From NCBI GenBank assembly GCA_000170815.1, contig ABCO01000004.1, forward strand, positions 186,001 through 250,000: a DNA stretch of 64,000 nucleotides, read 5' to 3'. Made by a program: the position numbers and the translations under genes. Each line of letters begins with the position of its first letter. Within the stretch, counting starts at the first letter, position 1. Source of the stretch: an unidentified eubacterium SCB49 (GTDB lineage: Bacteria; Bacteroidota; Bacteroidia; Flavobacteriales; Flavobacteriaceae). The notes beneath the pieces were generated by a model. It was not told where the DNA came from, did no database searches, and saw only the letters and a program-made list of their open reading frames with translations. Shown here piece after piece: positions 39,051 to 47,465 of the stretch.

Positions 39051-39081
39051 CAAAAATACGGCACGAGACTATTTAACACAA
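39051..39081 (-). promoter_or_regulatory. Bacteroidota-type promoter of sdhCAB
   Basis: The minus strand has TATTTTTG (39051-39058, exact TAnnTTTG) and TTG at 39079-39081, with a 20-base spacer, the normal distance for the Bacteroidota primary sigma factor. Transcription should start near 39044, giving a leader of about 20-25 bases. Confidence 0.6.
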
Positions 39082-39162
39082 GTAATCGCAATTGTTTGTT
39101 GGTAATTTAGAATTGTTTTAGGTAACGATAGATACTAATGGCTCTTTTTATGGCTTCGGAAA

Positions 39163-39180
39163 CCCGCCTACCGGACGGGC
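39163..39180. repeat. REP-like GC-rich short palindrome
   Basis: CCCGCCTACCGGACGGGC is a GC-rich imperfect palindrome in an otherwise AT-rich gap. Such elements (CCCG...CGGG) are scattered between genes in many flavobacterial genomes. Here it lies between the sdh promoter and the terminator of the lipoprotein operon. Confidence 0.5.
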
Positions 39181-39208
39181 ATGTTTTAAAGATTGATTAC
39201 AAAACCAA

Positions 39209-39239
39209 AAAATGCCACTCGATAATCAAGTGGCATTTT
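39209..39239 (-). terminator. Terminator of the metalloprotease/lipoprotein operon
   Basis: AAAATGCCACT and AGTGGCATTTT form an 11-bp stem with a 9-base loop. It is 23 bases beyond the last stop of the leftward unit. Confidence 0.75.
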
Positions 39240-39261
39240 AAACGGTATAATTCAATATTAT

Positions 39262-39711
39262 TTACTCCTCCAAATCTGCAATCTTTTTAAATTTACCCTC
39301 GCTTATCCCATTATAAGGATAACTAATAATCACTATAGAATCTGTCTGTGTAAATGGGTATTTGTAATTTGGGTTTGCACAGTCGTTAGAGGTGTAGGTT
39401 GAGTCTATCAAATTGTATATGCCCGAGGTAGGGTTATTTTCAAATAGAGTATTCGAACAGAGTGACCTTGCAGTACTTGTTACTATATCGTTTGAATAAA
39501 AAGTAACCGTATTCTCACTTTCAACTTCGTAAAAAGGGAGTTCATCTTCAGAAAAAGGCCCTCCAGCGTCATTGCTAAATCGTTGTTCTATTAGTTGCCA
39601 AGTACCCAATAGAGACACTTCTACTTCTTCTGGGGTTTCTGTTACATCATCGTCGCCATTGCATCCTATAAAAAGGAGCGACATCACTAAAAGTATAAAT
39701 AAATTATTCAT
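39262..39711 (-). CDS. Small lipocalin-like lipoprotein, copy 2
   Basis: 149 residues: lipoprotein signal with cysteine C17 (FIGC) followed by CNGDDD; the acidic residues after the cysteine fit the export signal for surface lipoproteins in Bacteroidota. The mature protein begins with a lipocalin-style LLGTWQLIEQRF. It is near identical to the adjacent copy 39721-40176 at both ends, but the middle (STARSLCSNTLFENNPTSG) is quite different. It is 9 bases from copy 1. Function is unknown; it probably acts outside the cell with the upstream metalloprotease. Confidence 0.75.
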   Translation of the reverse strand: MNNLFILLVMSLLFIGCNGDDDVTETPEEVEVSLLGTWQLIEQRFSNDAGGPFSEDELPFYEVESENTVTFYSNDIVTSTARSLCSNTLFENNPTSGIYNLIDSTYTSNDCANPNYKYPFTQTDSIVIISYPYNGISEGKFKKIADLEE

Positions 39712-39720
39712 GGCTATTAT

Positions 39721-40176
39721 TTACTCCTCCAAATCTGCAATCTTTTTAAATTTACCCTCGCTTATCCCATTATAAGGATAGCTAATAATCACTATGGAAT
39801 CTGTCTGTGTAAACGGGTATTTGTAATTTGGGTTTGCACAGTCATTAGAAGTGTAGGTTGAGTCTACTAAGCTATACACCCCAGAGGACACACCACCACC
39901 GTTATAATCTATATTTGCACACAACACACGACTATTACTAGTAATAGTATTATCTGGATAAAAAGTAACCGTATTCTCACTTTCAACTTCATAAAAAGGG
40001 AGTTCATCTTCAGAAAAAGGCCCTCCAGCGTCATTGCTAAATCGTTGTTCTATTAGTTGCCAAGTACCCAACAAGGACACTTCTACTTCTTCTGGGGGCG
40101 TTGTTTCTGTATCATCGTCGCCATTACAAGCTATTGCGAGTAGCGACATCATTAAAAGCATAAATAAATTTTTCAT
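39721..40176 (-). CDS. Small lipocalin-like lipoprotein, copy 1
   Basis: 151 residues with lipobox LAIAC (C17), then CNGDDDTETTPPEEVEV. LLGTWQLIEQRFSNDAGG starts a lipocalin-like beta domain ending SYPYNGISEGKFKKIADLEE, shared with copy 2. The central segment (SNSRVLCANIDYNGGGVSSG) differs. The gene follows the metalloprotease stop by 3 bases, so all three are one leftward operon. If the protease is switched by its repeat tract, translation of the two lipoproteins may still occur from their own starts. Confidence 0.75.
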   Translation of the reverse strand: MKNLFMLLMMSLLAIACNGDDDTETTPPEEVEVSLLGTWQLIEQRFSNDAGGPFSEDELPFYEVESENTVTFYPDNTITSNSRVLCANIDYNGGGVSSGVYSLVDSTYTSNDCANPNYKYPFTQTDSIVIISYPYNGISEGKFKKIADLEE

Positions 40177-40179
40177 GGC

Positions 40180-42540
40180 TTATTGTTTTATAAAGTTATA
40201 GGCATTCATTATCTCACTATCGCATACTAAAGCTATGGTATATAAACCAGAAGTATAATTATCTAAGGTAATTGTTGCTGCGCTAGTTGTCGGGTCTAAA
40301 ATATAATTTTGAGAGACACCACTGTTTTGATCTACAATCATTAAATAAGCAGAGGTCACATTATTTAATTTATAATTTACGTGTACCTCATTTTGTGTCA
40401 CAGGGTTAGGAGAAATGGTGAGTATTCTACTCGGTTTTATAGAGACTTCTACCTCATCATAATCTTTAAAGCCGTCTGCATCTGCAATTACTTCTAGCGT
40501 ATAGGTTTTTGCCATAGCAGCAGTAACCGTTAAGTTTGTTCCTTGATGTATTAAATTTCCTTGAGGGTCATACCAATTATAGGTGGCAGCTTCATTTATC
40601 TGCTCTGGGCTTAGTGTGACCGTTTGGTCTGTATCTATAGCGGCATCATTACCTGCAACAGCAGCAAAAGAATCACGTATTTCTTTATACACCTCAAAGG
40701 TTTCTCCACCCATCACCTCTCCAGTAATTTTGTCCTTTTGAATAACATGGAGTGTGTATTTATTTTTTGGTGTTTGTTCTTTTATCAACATATTAAAATC
40801 TAATGTCAATAACGCTCGTTCATTAGCATTAAAAACGAGGTTATCAAGAATAGCACCATCTGCTTGCATTCGTCTTGTTTTCTTGTCTTTGGTTGCTAAA
40901 AAACTAGCTTTTTGTTTTCCTCCACGTTCCCAAATATCATATAAAGTATCGTCCATTGTAACATTTACCTCCGCCTCATTATAAACTGCTTTCCCTTGTT
41001 CTGTAGATTCTACTAAAAACTCCAGTGAAAAGGTGCGTTGGCTATTTTTAGGATTTGCAACCATTACAGAAGCTTTTGTAAACCCAGATTTTAAATCTAC
41101 AACTGTTAAATTTTTCCATGCTCGGTTATTTTGATTTCCCACCATCACATTAGGGTTAGGTGTATGCATAGGTAATGGATCTTCATCAGTATCTATGGCG
41201 GCTATTAAGCAAAAATGCCAAGGATTGTCACTATCACTATAATTATCTGGGTTTGGTATAACCCAAGGGACTTTAACAATCACTTCATCATTAGCAGGAA
41301 TACTAGGTAAATCTACAGTTGTTAACACACCGCCTAGAGGGTAACCCCCTCCGTTTGTCAAAGTACCGTCCCAATATTGTGGATAGGTTAAACTGGTGTT
41401 TGCTTTTGCCCAATTTACTGTAAGACCGTCTTCTGTCGCTTCAGAATTATCACAACTTCTATTGATAACTCGCACATAAATATAATTTGGAGTACCATTT
41501 GCATTATATTCTGGGTTTTGATGAGTAATACCGTCATCGTCAACATTACGTATCCAAATATCTTTACTCAACCACATATGTTCTGTCACTGTATTTGGTT
41601 CTAGTCCATTATCTTCTACAGAATCTTTAATATATAAATCTCCATCTGGGACAGCAGTAGCGCAACAATTGTCAACTAATAAATTCTGTAAATGCGGTAG
41701 CGTATCAATGGCACTTCTCATGGTTTGCACCTGTAATGGTGTAAAACTATCCATACATTCAGGGTGGGTATATGCCATGTAATTATTTGTTGATGGCATA
41801 TAGGGGTCTCCATTACCATCTGTATTACTTAATGTCCATTCACATGTATCTGGGTTTATTTCAAAATTTATATTAGGATCTGCGGGTGTATCTTCAATAT
41901 AATCCCCACAGGTATCTCCATTAGAGCCATCTGCATATTCTTGACAAGTACCATTAGGGTCACCACCATTCTCGTCATTATTGAGCCAAGTACCGTGAAA
42001 TGTATGCCATAACCCAAGTATATGCCCCATTTCGTGAGATATAAAGGGTGTATCTACTACAGGTTGAGATGGATCATCTTGATACTCACCTCCTAAAAGT
42101 AATGCTGAACCTACTCCAACCCCTGAAGCTATACCTCCCCAATCTGTAGTATCATCGGGGAATAAAAATATATCTACCCCATCTGAGTGATCAAACCCAC
42201 CGTGTGAAAAAATTGATATATCTAGATTATTATAATAAGCATCACCAACTACATAATCAATGGTCCCATCCCACTCAAAATAAATATTATGTGGGCTGTA
42301 ATCTATTTCTAATTGATTCATTAGTAATGATGCTTTAGAATCAGGTTGTGCTTGATCCCCATCAGTATTTTTAACGATATGAAAATACACTTTAATACAA
42401 TAAGAATTTTGCAGATAACTTTGGTTGCTTTGGGAGCTAGTGGTTCTATACGTTATCGGGTCGCCATTGTTGCCTTCATTGGTTGTTACTTCACCACATG
42501 TTATTTGAGCAAAAGCGTTAGAAGTAAGCAACAGCATCAT
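40180..42540 (-). CDS. T9SS-secreted M43 (pappalysin) metalloprotease, probably phase-variable
   Basis: The coordinates give the only in-frame reading in the present sequence (786 residues, MMLLLTSNAFAQ). The zinc motif HEMGHILGLWH (169-179) is the full HEXXHXXGXXH of M43 metalloproteases, with the Met-turn in NYMAYTHPE. The C-terminus is a T9SS sorting domain (ISPNPVTQNEVHVNY, TSGLYTIAL). This N-terminus lacks the basic start of a signal peptide. A better start is ATG 42631 (MKKEYSRTHA), preceded by a TTAAAA leader, but six copies of an 8-bp repeat put it out of frame. Four or seven copies would join it to the signal core LWALSLCMMLLLTSNAFA. See the repeat entry. Confidence 0.85.
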   Translation of the reverse strand: MMLLLTSNAFAQITCGEVTTNEGNNGDPITYRTTSSQSNQSYLQNSYCIKVYFHIVKNTDGDQAQPDSKASLLMNQLEIDYSPHNIYFEWDGTIDYVVGDAYYNNLDISIFSHGGFDHSDGVDIFLFPDDTTDWGGIASGVGVGSALLLGGEYQDDPSQPVVDTPFISHEMGHILGLWHTFHGTWLNNDENGGDPNGTCQEYADGSNGDTCGDYIEDTPADPNINFEINPDTCEWTLSNTDGNGDPYMPSTNNYMAYTHPECMDSFTPLQVQTMRSAIDTLPHLQNLLVDNCCATAVPDGDLYIKDSVEDNGLEPNTVTEHMWLSKDIWIRNVDDDGITHQNPEYNANGTPNYIYVRVINRSCDNSEATEDGLTVNWAKANTSLTYPQYWDGTLTNGGGYPLGGVLTTVDLPSIPANDEVIVKVPWVIPNPDNYSDSDNPWHFCLIAAIDTDEDPLPMHTPNPNVMVGNQNNRAWKNLTVVDLKSGFTKASVMVANPKNSQRTFSLEFLVESTEQGKAVYNEAEVNVTMDDTLYDIWERGGKQKASFLATKDKKTRRMQADGAILDNLVFNANERALLTLDFNMLIKEQTPKNKYTLHVIQKDKITGEVMGGETFEVYKEIRDSFAAVAGNDAAIDTDQTVTLSPEQINEAATYNWYDPQGNLIHQGTNLTVTAAMAKTYTLEVIADADGFKDYDEVEVSIKPSRILTISPNPVTQNEVHVNYKLNNVTSAYLMIVDQNSGVSQNYILDPTTSAATITLDNYTSGLYTIALVCDSEIMNAYNFIKQ

Positions 42541-42570
42541 ACATAAACTAAGCGCCCAAAGTCTAAAGTT

Positions 42571-42618
42571 GCGTGAGTGCGTGAGTGCGTGAGTGCGTGA
42601 GTGCGTGAGTGCGTGAGT
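42571..42618 (-). repeat. Octanucleotide tandem repeat, six copies, in the 5' region of the M43 protease gene
   Basis: The plus strand carries six perfect copies of GCGTGAGT (ACTCACGC on the coding strand). The unit is not a multiple of three. The ATG at 42631 reads MKKEYSRTHALTHSRTHALTHSR-like codons through the tract and, with six copies, ends at a TAG just after it. The distance from 42631 to 42540 is 91 bases; adding one unit (99) or removing two (75) restores frame. This is the layout of a contingency locus switched by slipped-strand mispairing. Confidence 0.9.
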
Positions 42619-42716
42619 ATTCTTTTTTCATAAGCTATCTATTTTAAAATCAATATTATAAATTTAAAAAAATTATTGAGATATCGCACCTATTGAGTGC
42701 TTTTATTTAAATAATC

Positions 42717-45563
42717 TTACTCTAACTCCAACTTCGTCTTAGCCATTTTCCCATTTACAGAAACAGAAACTGTATAATTCCCAGCAGGTAAATAAGAGAC
42801 TTCATTATCTCCCACCTTTACTTTTTTACCCTCTTTGTCTAGTAGCTTTTTACCTTTTTCAGAAACACTTCCATTGTAGTCTATTTTATTAAAGCCTTTT
42901 GTAACTTCTTGCGACCAGTTTTTTAATTCTTTTCCTGTTTCCGAAGTAATTGTGATGGTTACATTGCCTGCTTGTGGTGCAAATATGTCAATATCCATAG
43001 AAGGCTCTATAATGTCGCCGTATTTATTAAAACCCGTAGTTCCCCATCGTCTTGAGGTTTTAATTTTTGGCATTTCAGAAATAAGTACACGATTCTTATT
43101 TTCTTCTGAAATTTGCTGCAACAAAGAAATATCTGCTTTATAAATAGAACGGCCATGCGTACCTACAAGCAAGTCTTTATCACGCGCTTGCACTACTAAA
43201 TCGTGCACCGCAACAGCAGGTAATCCTTCGCTAAAAGCTTCCCAAGATTGTCCTTGATTAAACGAAACATAGGCACCGTTATCTGTTCCTAAATAAAGAA
43301 TATTTGCGTTTTCTGGGTCTTCTCTAATGACGTTTACAGGCGATAACGGCACATTATTAGAGATTGACGTCCAGTTCGCACCGTAGTCATCACTCTTATA
43401 AATATAACTTGTAAAATTATCCCAACGATAGCCGTTTAAAGTAACATATACGCGTTCCTTTTTATGTTGAGAAGCAATTATACGACTTACCCATAAATCT
43501 TTAGGCAATGAACCCGTAATGTTTTGCCAATCGCTCCCTCCATTTTTAGTTACTTGCACCAAGCCGTCATCGCTACCCGTGTATATAAGTCCAAACTGAA
43601 ATGGAGATTCGCTTATGCTAGATAATGTACCGTATGCTACATTTCCTTGTTTACCACCGTTTGTTAAATCGTCACTAATTGCTGTCCAATCTTTCCCTTG
43701 GTTCATGGAGCGCATTAATTTATTACCACCCAAATAAAGTATATCTTGATTATGTTTACTTAATAAAATAGGTGTTTGCCAGTTAAAACGATACGGACTT
43801 TCTCCTAATTCATGTTTAGGCTGTATATAAGTTCTTTCTTTTGTTTTTCGGTTTATTCTAAAATAATTTCCAAACTGAAAACCCGTATATACAAGATCAC
43901 TATCACGGTTATCTATCTGTATTTGCATCCCATCACCTCCCATTAAAAAATCATACGCATACTTCCCGTTTTGTTTCCATCCTGGATCTTCTTCATTTGT
44001 GTGTGGCCCAACCCAAACACCATTATCTTGCAATCCCCCATAGACGTTATAAGGCGTTTCGTTATCAACATTAATAGCATAAAATTGACCCACAGCAGGC
44101 TGATTGTTTTTTATCCAGCTCTCCCCATCATCATAACTAATGTTTACACCACCGTCATTTCCGTTAATTAAATGACCTGGTTGTTTTGGGTTAATCCAGA
44201 GGGCGTGATGATCGACATGAACATTAGAGGCATCCATAGATTTAAACGTTTTTCCGCCATCTTTAGATTTTAAAATAGGTACACCATAAATGTAAATTCC
44301 GTTTTCATCATTAGGATCCACATGAATTTTTCCGAAGTAATACCCGTAACTATAATAAATACCATCTAAAAAATTGGTGTGGGTTTTGTTCCATGTTTTT
44401 CCGCCATCTGTGCTTTTGTACACCTCTGTACCAATTACAGGAGTATCAAACAACATGGCATTTGCATCTTCTAAATAAGTAGCTAAATCTACTGGTTGCA
44501 CAGCACCACCACGCACCATGGCTTTTACATTATCTGCTCTGTATTTTTCTTGAAAGCCATTGGTTTTTAAATAGCCATTTAATTTTTTATCATCTAAAGC
44601 TAAAAATGAAGAAACACTCATTGTTTTAAATTGTTCTTTAGATAATCCGTTTTTTCTGGTGGACTTGTCATTACCTTTTCTTCTTGCTTGATTATCAAGA
44701 ACAGCATACACAGTATTGGTGTCAAAAACGGCAAGACCAATTCTTCCAACGCCTTCGCCTTGAGGGAATCCACTATTTTCGTACGAAACCTTAGTCCAAG
44801 TACTACCTCCATCTATACTTTTAAAAATATGACTTCCGGTTCCGCTACCTCTAAAATTCCATGCCTTTCTATCTTTGTCCCAAGAAGACGCATACATAAT
44901 ATCAAAATTATTAGGATCTGCATCCATCTCTATAATTCCGCTTTGCTGGTCCACAAAAAGAGTTTGTTTCCAGGTTTTACCTCCATCTGTTGTTTTATAC
45001 ACCCCTCGTTCATCATTTGTAGAATATAAATGTCCCACAGCAGCTACAACCACTTCGTTTGTATTGTTTGGGTTAATGATAATTTTTGAAATATGATGAC
45101 TATCTGTAAGCCCCATAGCGTTCCAAGTTTTACCATTATCGTTTGATTGCAATAAACCTATACCAGCATAACTAGAACGAGATGCATTTACTTCTCCTGT
45201 TCCTACCCAAATTGTTTTAGATTTCCAGTCAACCGCTAAACTCCCCACATTTTGCGTTGCACTACTATCTAAAATAGGTGTAAAAGTGGTACCATTATTT
45301 TTTGTGTGCCATACGCCTCCACTTGCATATCCTACATAAAACTCTGTGGGATTCTCTGGGTTTACAGCTAGATCTACAACACGCCCACTCATAATAGTTG
45401 GACCAATATTGTTAAAAGGTAAATGTTTTACAAGCGAATTTTCTTGTAGTGTTACTTTTTCTTGTAATGCTTTTTCTACTTGTGAAGCATTTGAAGCAGG
45501 TTGTTGCGCCAGTATATTTCCGAAGAAAAAGCATGCAAGTAATGGGAGGTAAATATTTTTCAT
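42717..45563 (-). CDS. Exported BNR/sortilin-like beta-propeller protein
   Basis: 948 residues with a signal peptide (cleavage near ILAQ, residue 19). Repeated BNR/Asp-box motifs with the pattern SxDxGxTW occur throughout: SNDNGKTWNAMG, TTDGGKTWKQT, SIDGGSTWTKV, STDGGKTWNKT, SYDDGESW and SDDYGANWTS. They form one or two propellers like those of VPS10/sortilin and some glycoside hydrolases of the oligoxyloglucan type. A C-terminal beta domain (about 845-948: MDIDIFAPQAGNVTITI) resembles FlgD-type Ig domains. It has no T9SS tail. Catalytic residues could not be identified; it may bind or process polysaccharide or peptides at the surface. Confidence 0.82.
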   Translation of the reverse strand: MKNIYLPLLACFFFGNILAQQPASNASQVEKALQEKVTLQENSLVKHLPFNNIGPTIMSGRVVDLAVNPENPTEFYVGYASGGVWHTKNNGTTFTPILDSSATQNVGSLAVDWKSKTIWVGTGEVNASRSSYAGIGLLQSNDNGKTWNAMGLTDSHHISKIIINPNNTNEVVVAAVGHLYSTNDERGVYKTTDGGKTWKQTLFVDQQSGIIEMDADPNNFDIMYASSWDKDRKAWNFRGSGTGSHIFKSIDGGSTWTKVSYENSGFPQGEGVGRIGLAVFDTNTVYAVLDNQARRKGNDKSTRKNGLSKEQFKTMSVSSFLALDDKKLNGYLKTNGFQEKYRADNVKAMVRGGAVQPVDLATYLEDANAMLFDTPVIGTEVYKSTDGGKTWNKTHTNFLDGIYYSYGYYFGKIHVDPNDENGIYIYGVPILKSKDGGKTFKSMDASNVHVDHHALWINPKQPGHLINGNDGGVNISYDDGESWIKNNQPAVGQFYAINVDNETPYNVYGGLQDNGVWVGPHTNEEDPGWKQNGKYAYDFLMGGDGMQIQIDNRDSDLVYTGFQFGNYFRINRKTKERTYIQPKHELGESPYRFNWQTPILLSKHNQDILYLGGNKLMRSMNQGKDWTAISDDLTNGGKQGNVAYGTLSSISESPFQFGLIYTGSDDGLVQVTKNGGSDWQNITGSLPKDLWVSRIIASQHKKERVYVTLNGYRWDNFTSYIYKSDDYGANWTSISNNVPLSPVNVIREDPENANILYLGTDNGAYVSFNQGQSWEAFSEGLPAVAVHDLVVQARDKDLLVGTHGRSIYKADISLLQQISEENKNRVLISEMPKIKTSRRWGTTGFNKYGDIIEPSMDIDIFAPQAGNVTITITSETGKELKNWSQEVTKGFNKIDYNGSVSEKGKKLLDKEGKKVKVGDNEVSYLPAGNYTVSVSVNGKMAKTKLELE

Positions 45564-45623
45564 TTGTTTTAATTAAGATGATACAAATTAATCAATTTCA
45601 ATGAAACAAAAGAAGGCATAAAA

Positions 45624-45654
45624 AAAACCCTTAGCAAAAATTGCTAAGGGTTTT
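45624..45654 (-). terminator. Terminator of the duplicated-domain T9SS gene
   Basis: AAAACCCTTAGCAA and TTGCTAAGGGTTTT form a 14-bp stem with a 3-base loop, preceded by an A-run (T-run on the minus strand). Confidence 0.9.
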
Positions 45655-45674
45655 AATTTACTAAAAGCTTACTC

Positions 45675-47228
45675 TTATTTTTTCAATAAATTAAAGTTTG
45701 CTGAAACACCATCTATTGTAACATTTACAATATAAGATCCTGTAGTAAGATTAGCTACATCTAGATTAACAGTAGTTGAGTCAAAACCTTGAGAAAGCAC
45801 TTTTTGACCTAGCATATTAAATATTGTAACATTTTCAATAACATTTCTAGACTCTAGATTTAAAACATCTACCGTTGGATTAGGAAACATTGAAAAATCT
45901 TGAAAAGCTACGTCAGAAACATTTAAAAACTCTTCACAATCTGCAGTAAAAGTATAAACACCATCTTCTCCAACAGCACCGATCACCCATCCCGTACCAT
46001 CATCAAAAGCTAAATCTTCACCTACTGAAGTAATCGTTGAAACTTCCCAATAAGCAACACTAGAATCTGAAGTAGTTACCTGAATAGCGATCCAGTACGT
46101 AGTATCTGAACCTGTTGCTCCAGCAAGTGTAACCGGACTTAAATTTATTACAACTTCATTTATGTCAAATCCAAAATTGTTTCCTAAAACAGTATGAGAT
46201 GCTGGAACAACTCCTAATTGCGAATCTACAACTGCTCCCGGAAGCCCTCCTGCATCGTCATATATAACAACATTAACAGAAGAAACAGTAACACCAACCC
46301 CTAAAAAGATATTAGGTGTAATAGAACTTAATTCGGTATCATAACCATCTGCAACGATAATATCATTTGCTGCTGTCCAGCCATTAGCTGCGTTACAGCC
46401 TCTACCGTTTTCAAATGCATTACTAGCATTTGAGGAGTCACAATTACCTCCACCTCCACCAATAGGAGCACAATCTACATTATAAGTATAAACTCCGTCT
46501 TGCGCGGCATCAGGAACAATCCACCCTGTTGTGTCATCAAAAGCCAAAGGCGCTCCTTCAGCTGAAGCCGTAGAGTTTTCCCAATAAGCAACAGTAGAAT
46601 CTGAAGTGGTAACCTGAATGGCAACCCAGTACGTAGTATCTGACCCTGTAGCCCCTACAAGTGTAACAGGACTTAAATCTATTTCAACAGAATTAATATC
46701 TAATCCAAAATTATTACCAACAACAGTATGAGAAGTTGGCACAACCCCTAGTTGTGTTTCTACAACAGCACCTGGAAGTCCACCTGCATCATCGTAGATA
46801 ACAACATCTACAGAAGCTACAGTAACACCAACTCCTAAAAAGATATTAGGTGTAATAGAATTTAAAACAGCATCTGTACCATCTGCAACAATAATGTCAT
46901 TTGCAGCTGTCCACCCATTAGCTGCATTACAACCTCTACCATCTTCAAAAGCATTACTAGCATTTGAAGAATCGCAATTTCCTCTATTAGGAACAATAGG
47001 TTTACCATCCACTAAAGGATAAGAAGCTACACCCTGAGAGAGAATACTAGAAACAGAATAATCTGAAGGATTGTAATCCTTAATTTCAATCTCTTGGACA
47101 GCCACCACTGGATTATTTACCCTGGATGTATTAGATGATAAACCTGAATCTAAAACAACAGAGTTAGGGGTTTGACTAAAGCTGACGACACTTACAATAA
47201 GTGCAGCTAAAAATGTAATTTTTTTCAT
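45675..47228 (-). CDS. T9SS-secreted protein with a duplicated domain
   Basis: 517 residues: signal peptide (cleavage near SFSQ, residue 19), a short unique region, then two almost identical domains of about 170 residues (84-253 and 262-430). Each begins NCDSSNASNAFE and runs through GRGCNAANGWTAANDIIVADG, YDDAGGLPGAVV, and SDTTYWVAIQVTTSDS in copy 1 (SDTTYWIAIQ in copy 2). They are joined by a GGGGG linker. Each domain looks like a beta-sandwich carbohydrate- or surface-binding module. The C-terminus is a T9SS type A sorting domain (FSMFPNPTVDVLNLES, NMLGQKVLSQ, TTGSYIVNVT). No catalytic motif is visible; an adhesin or binding protein is likely. Confidence 0.85.
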   Translation of the reverse strand: MKKITFLAALIVSVVSFSQTPNSVVLDSGLSSNTSRVNNPVVAVQEIEIKDYNPSDYSVSSILSQGVASYPLVDGKPIVPNRGNCDSSNASNAFEDGRGCNAANGWTAANDIIVADGTDAVLNSITPNIFLGVGVTVASVDVVIYDDAGGLPGAVVETQLGVVPTSHTVVGNNFGLDINSVEIDLSPVTLVGATGSDTTYWVAIQVTTSDSTVAYWENSTASAEGAPLAFDDTTGWIVPDAAQDGVYTYNVDCAPIGGGGGNCDSSNASNAFENGRGCNAANGWTAANDIIVADGYDTELSSITPNIFLGVGVTVSSVNVVIYDDAGGLPGAVVDSQLGVVPASHTVLGNNFGFDINEVVINLSPVTLAGATGSDTTYWIAIQVTTSDSSVAYWEVSTITSVGEDLAFDDGTGWVIGAVGEDGVYTFTADCEEFLNVSDVAFQDFSMFPNPTVDVLNLESRNVIENVTIFNMLGQKVLSQGFDSTTVNLDVANLTTGSYIVNVTIDGVSANFNLLKK

Positions 47229-47465
47229 AATATTAAGTTAAATTGGTTAATAATATAAAGGAACAACTTTTTTTTAATAATAAAAAAAAATTACACGAAA
47301 AATATAAGTCACTGAAAACTAAGGTACAAAATCGTTTTATTTAAAATTGAAGAATTTTCAAAATCAAACTGTAAAAAAAACAACATTGGCAATACAACAA
47401 TTAAATATTAACAATACAATAACGAAATGGGCGTTTATCGAAAAAATATGTCTTTAAAAAAAATA

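Noticed and set aside
42571..42618. Tandem repeat as a CRISPR array
   Set aside because: The unit is 8 bp with no spacers and no cas genes nearby.
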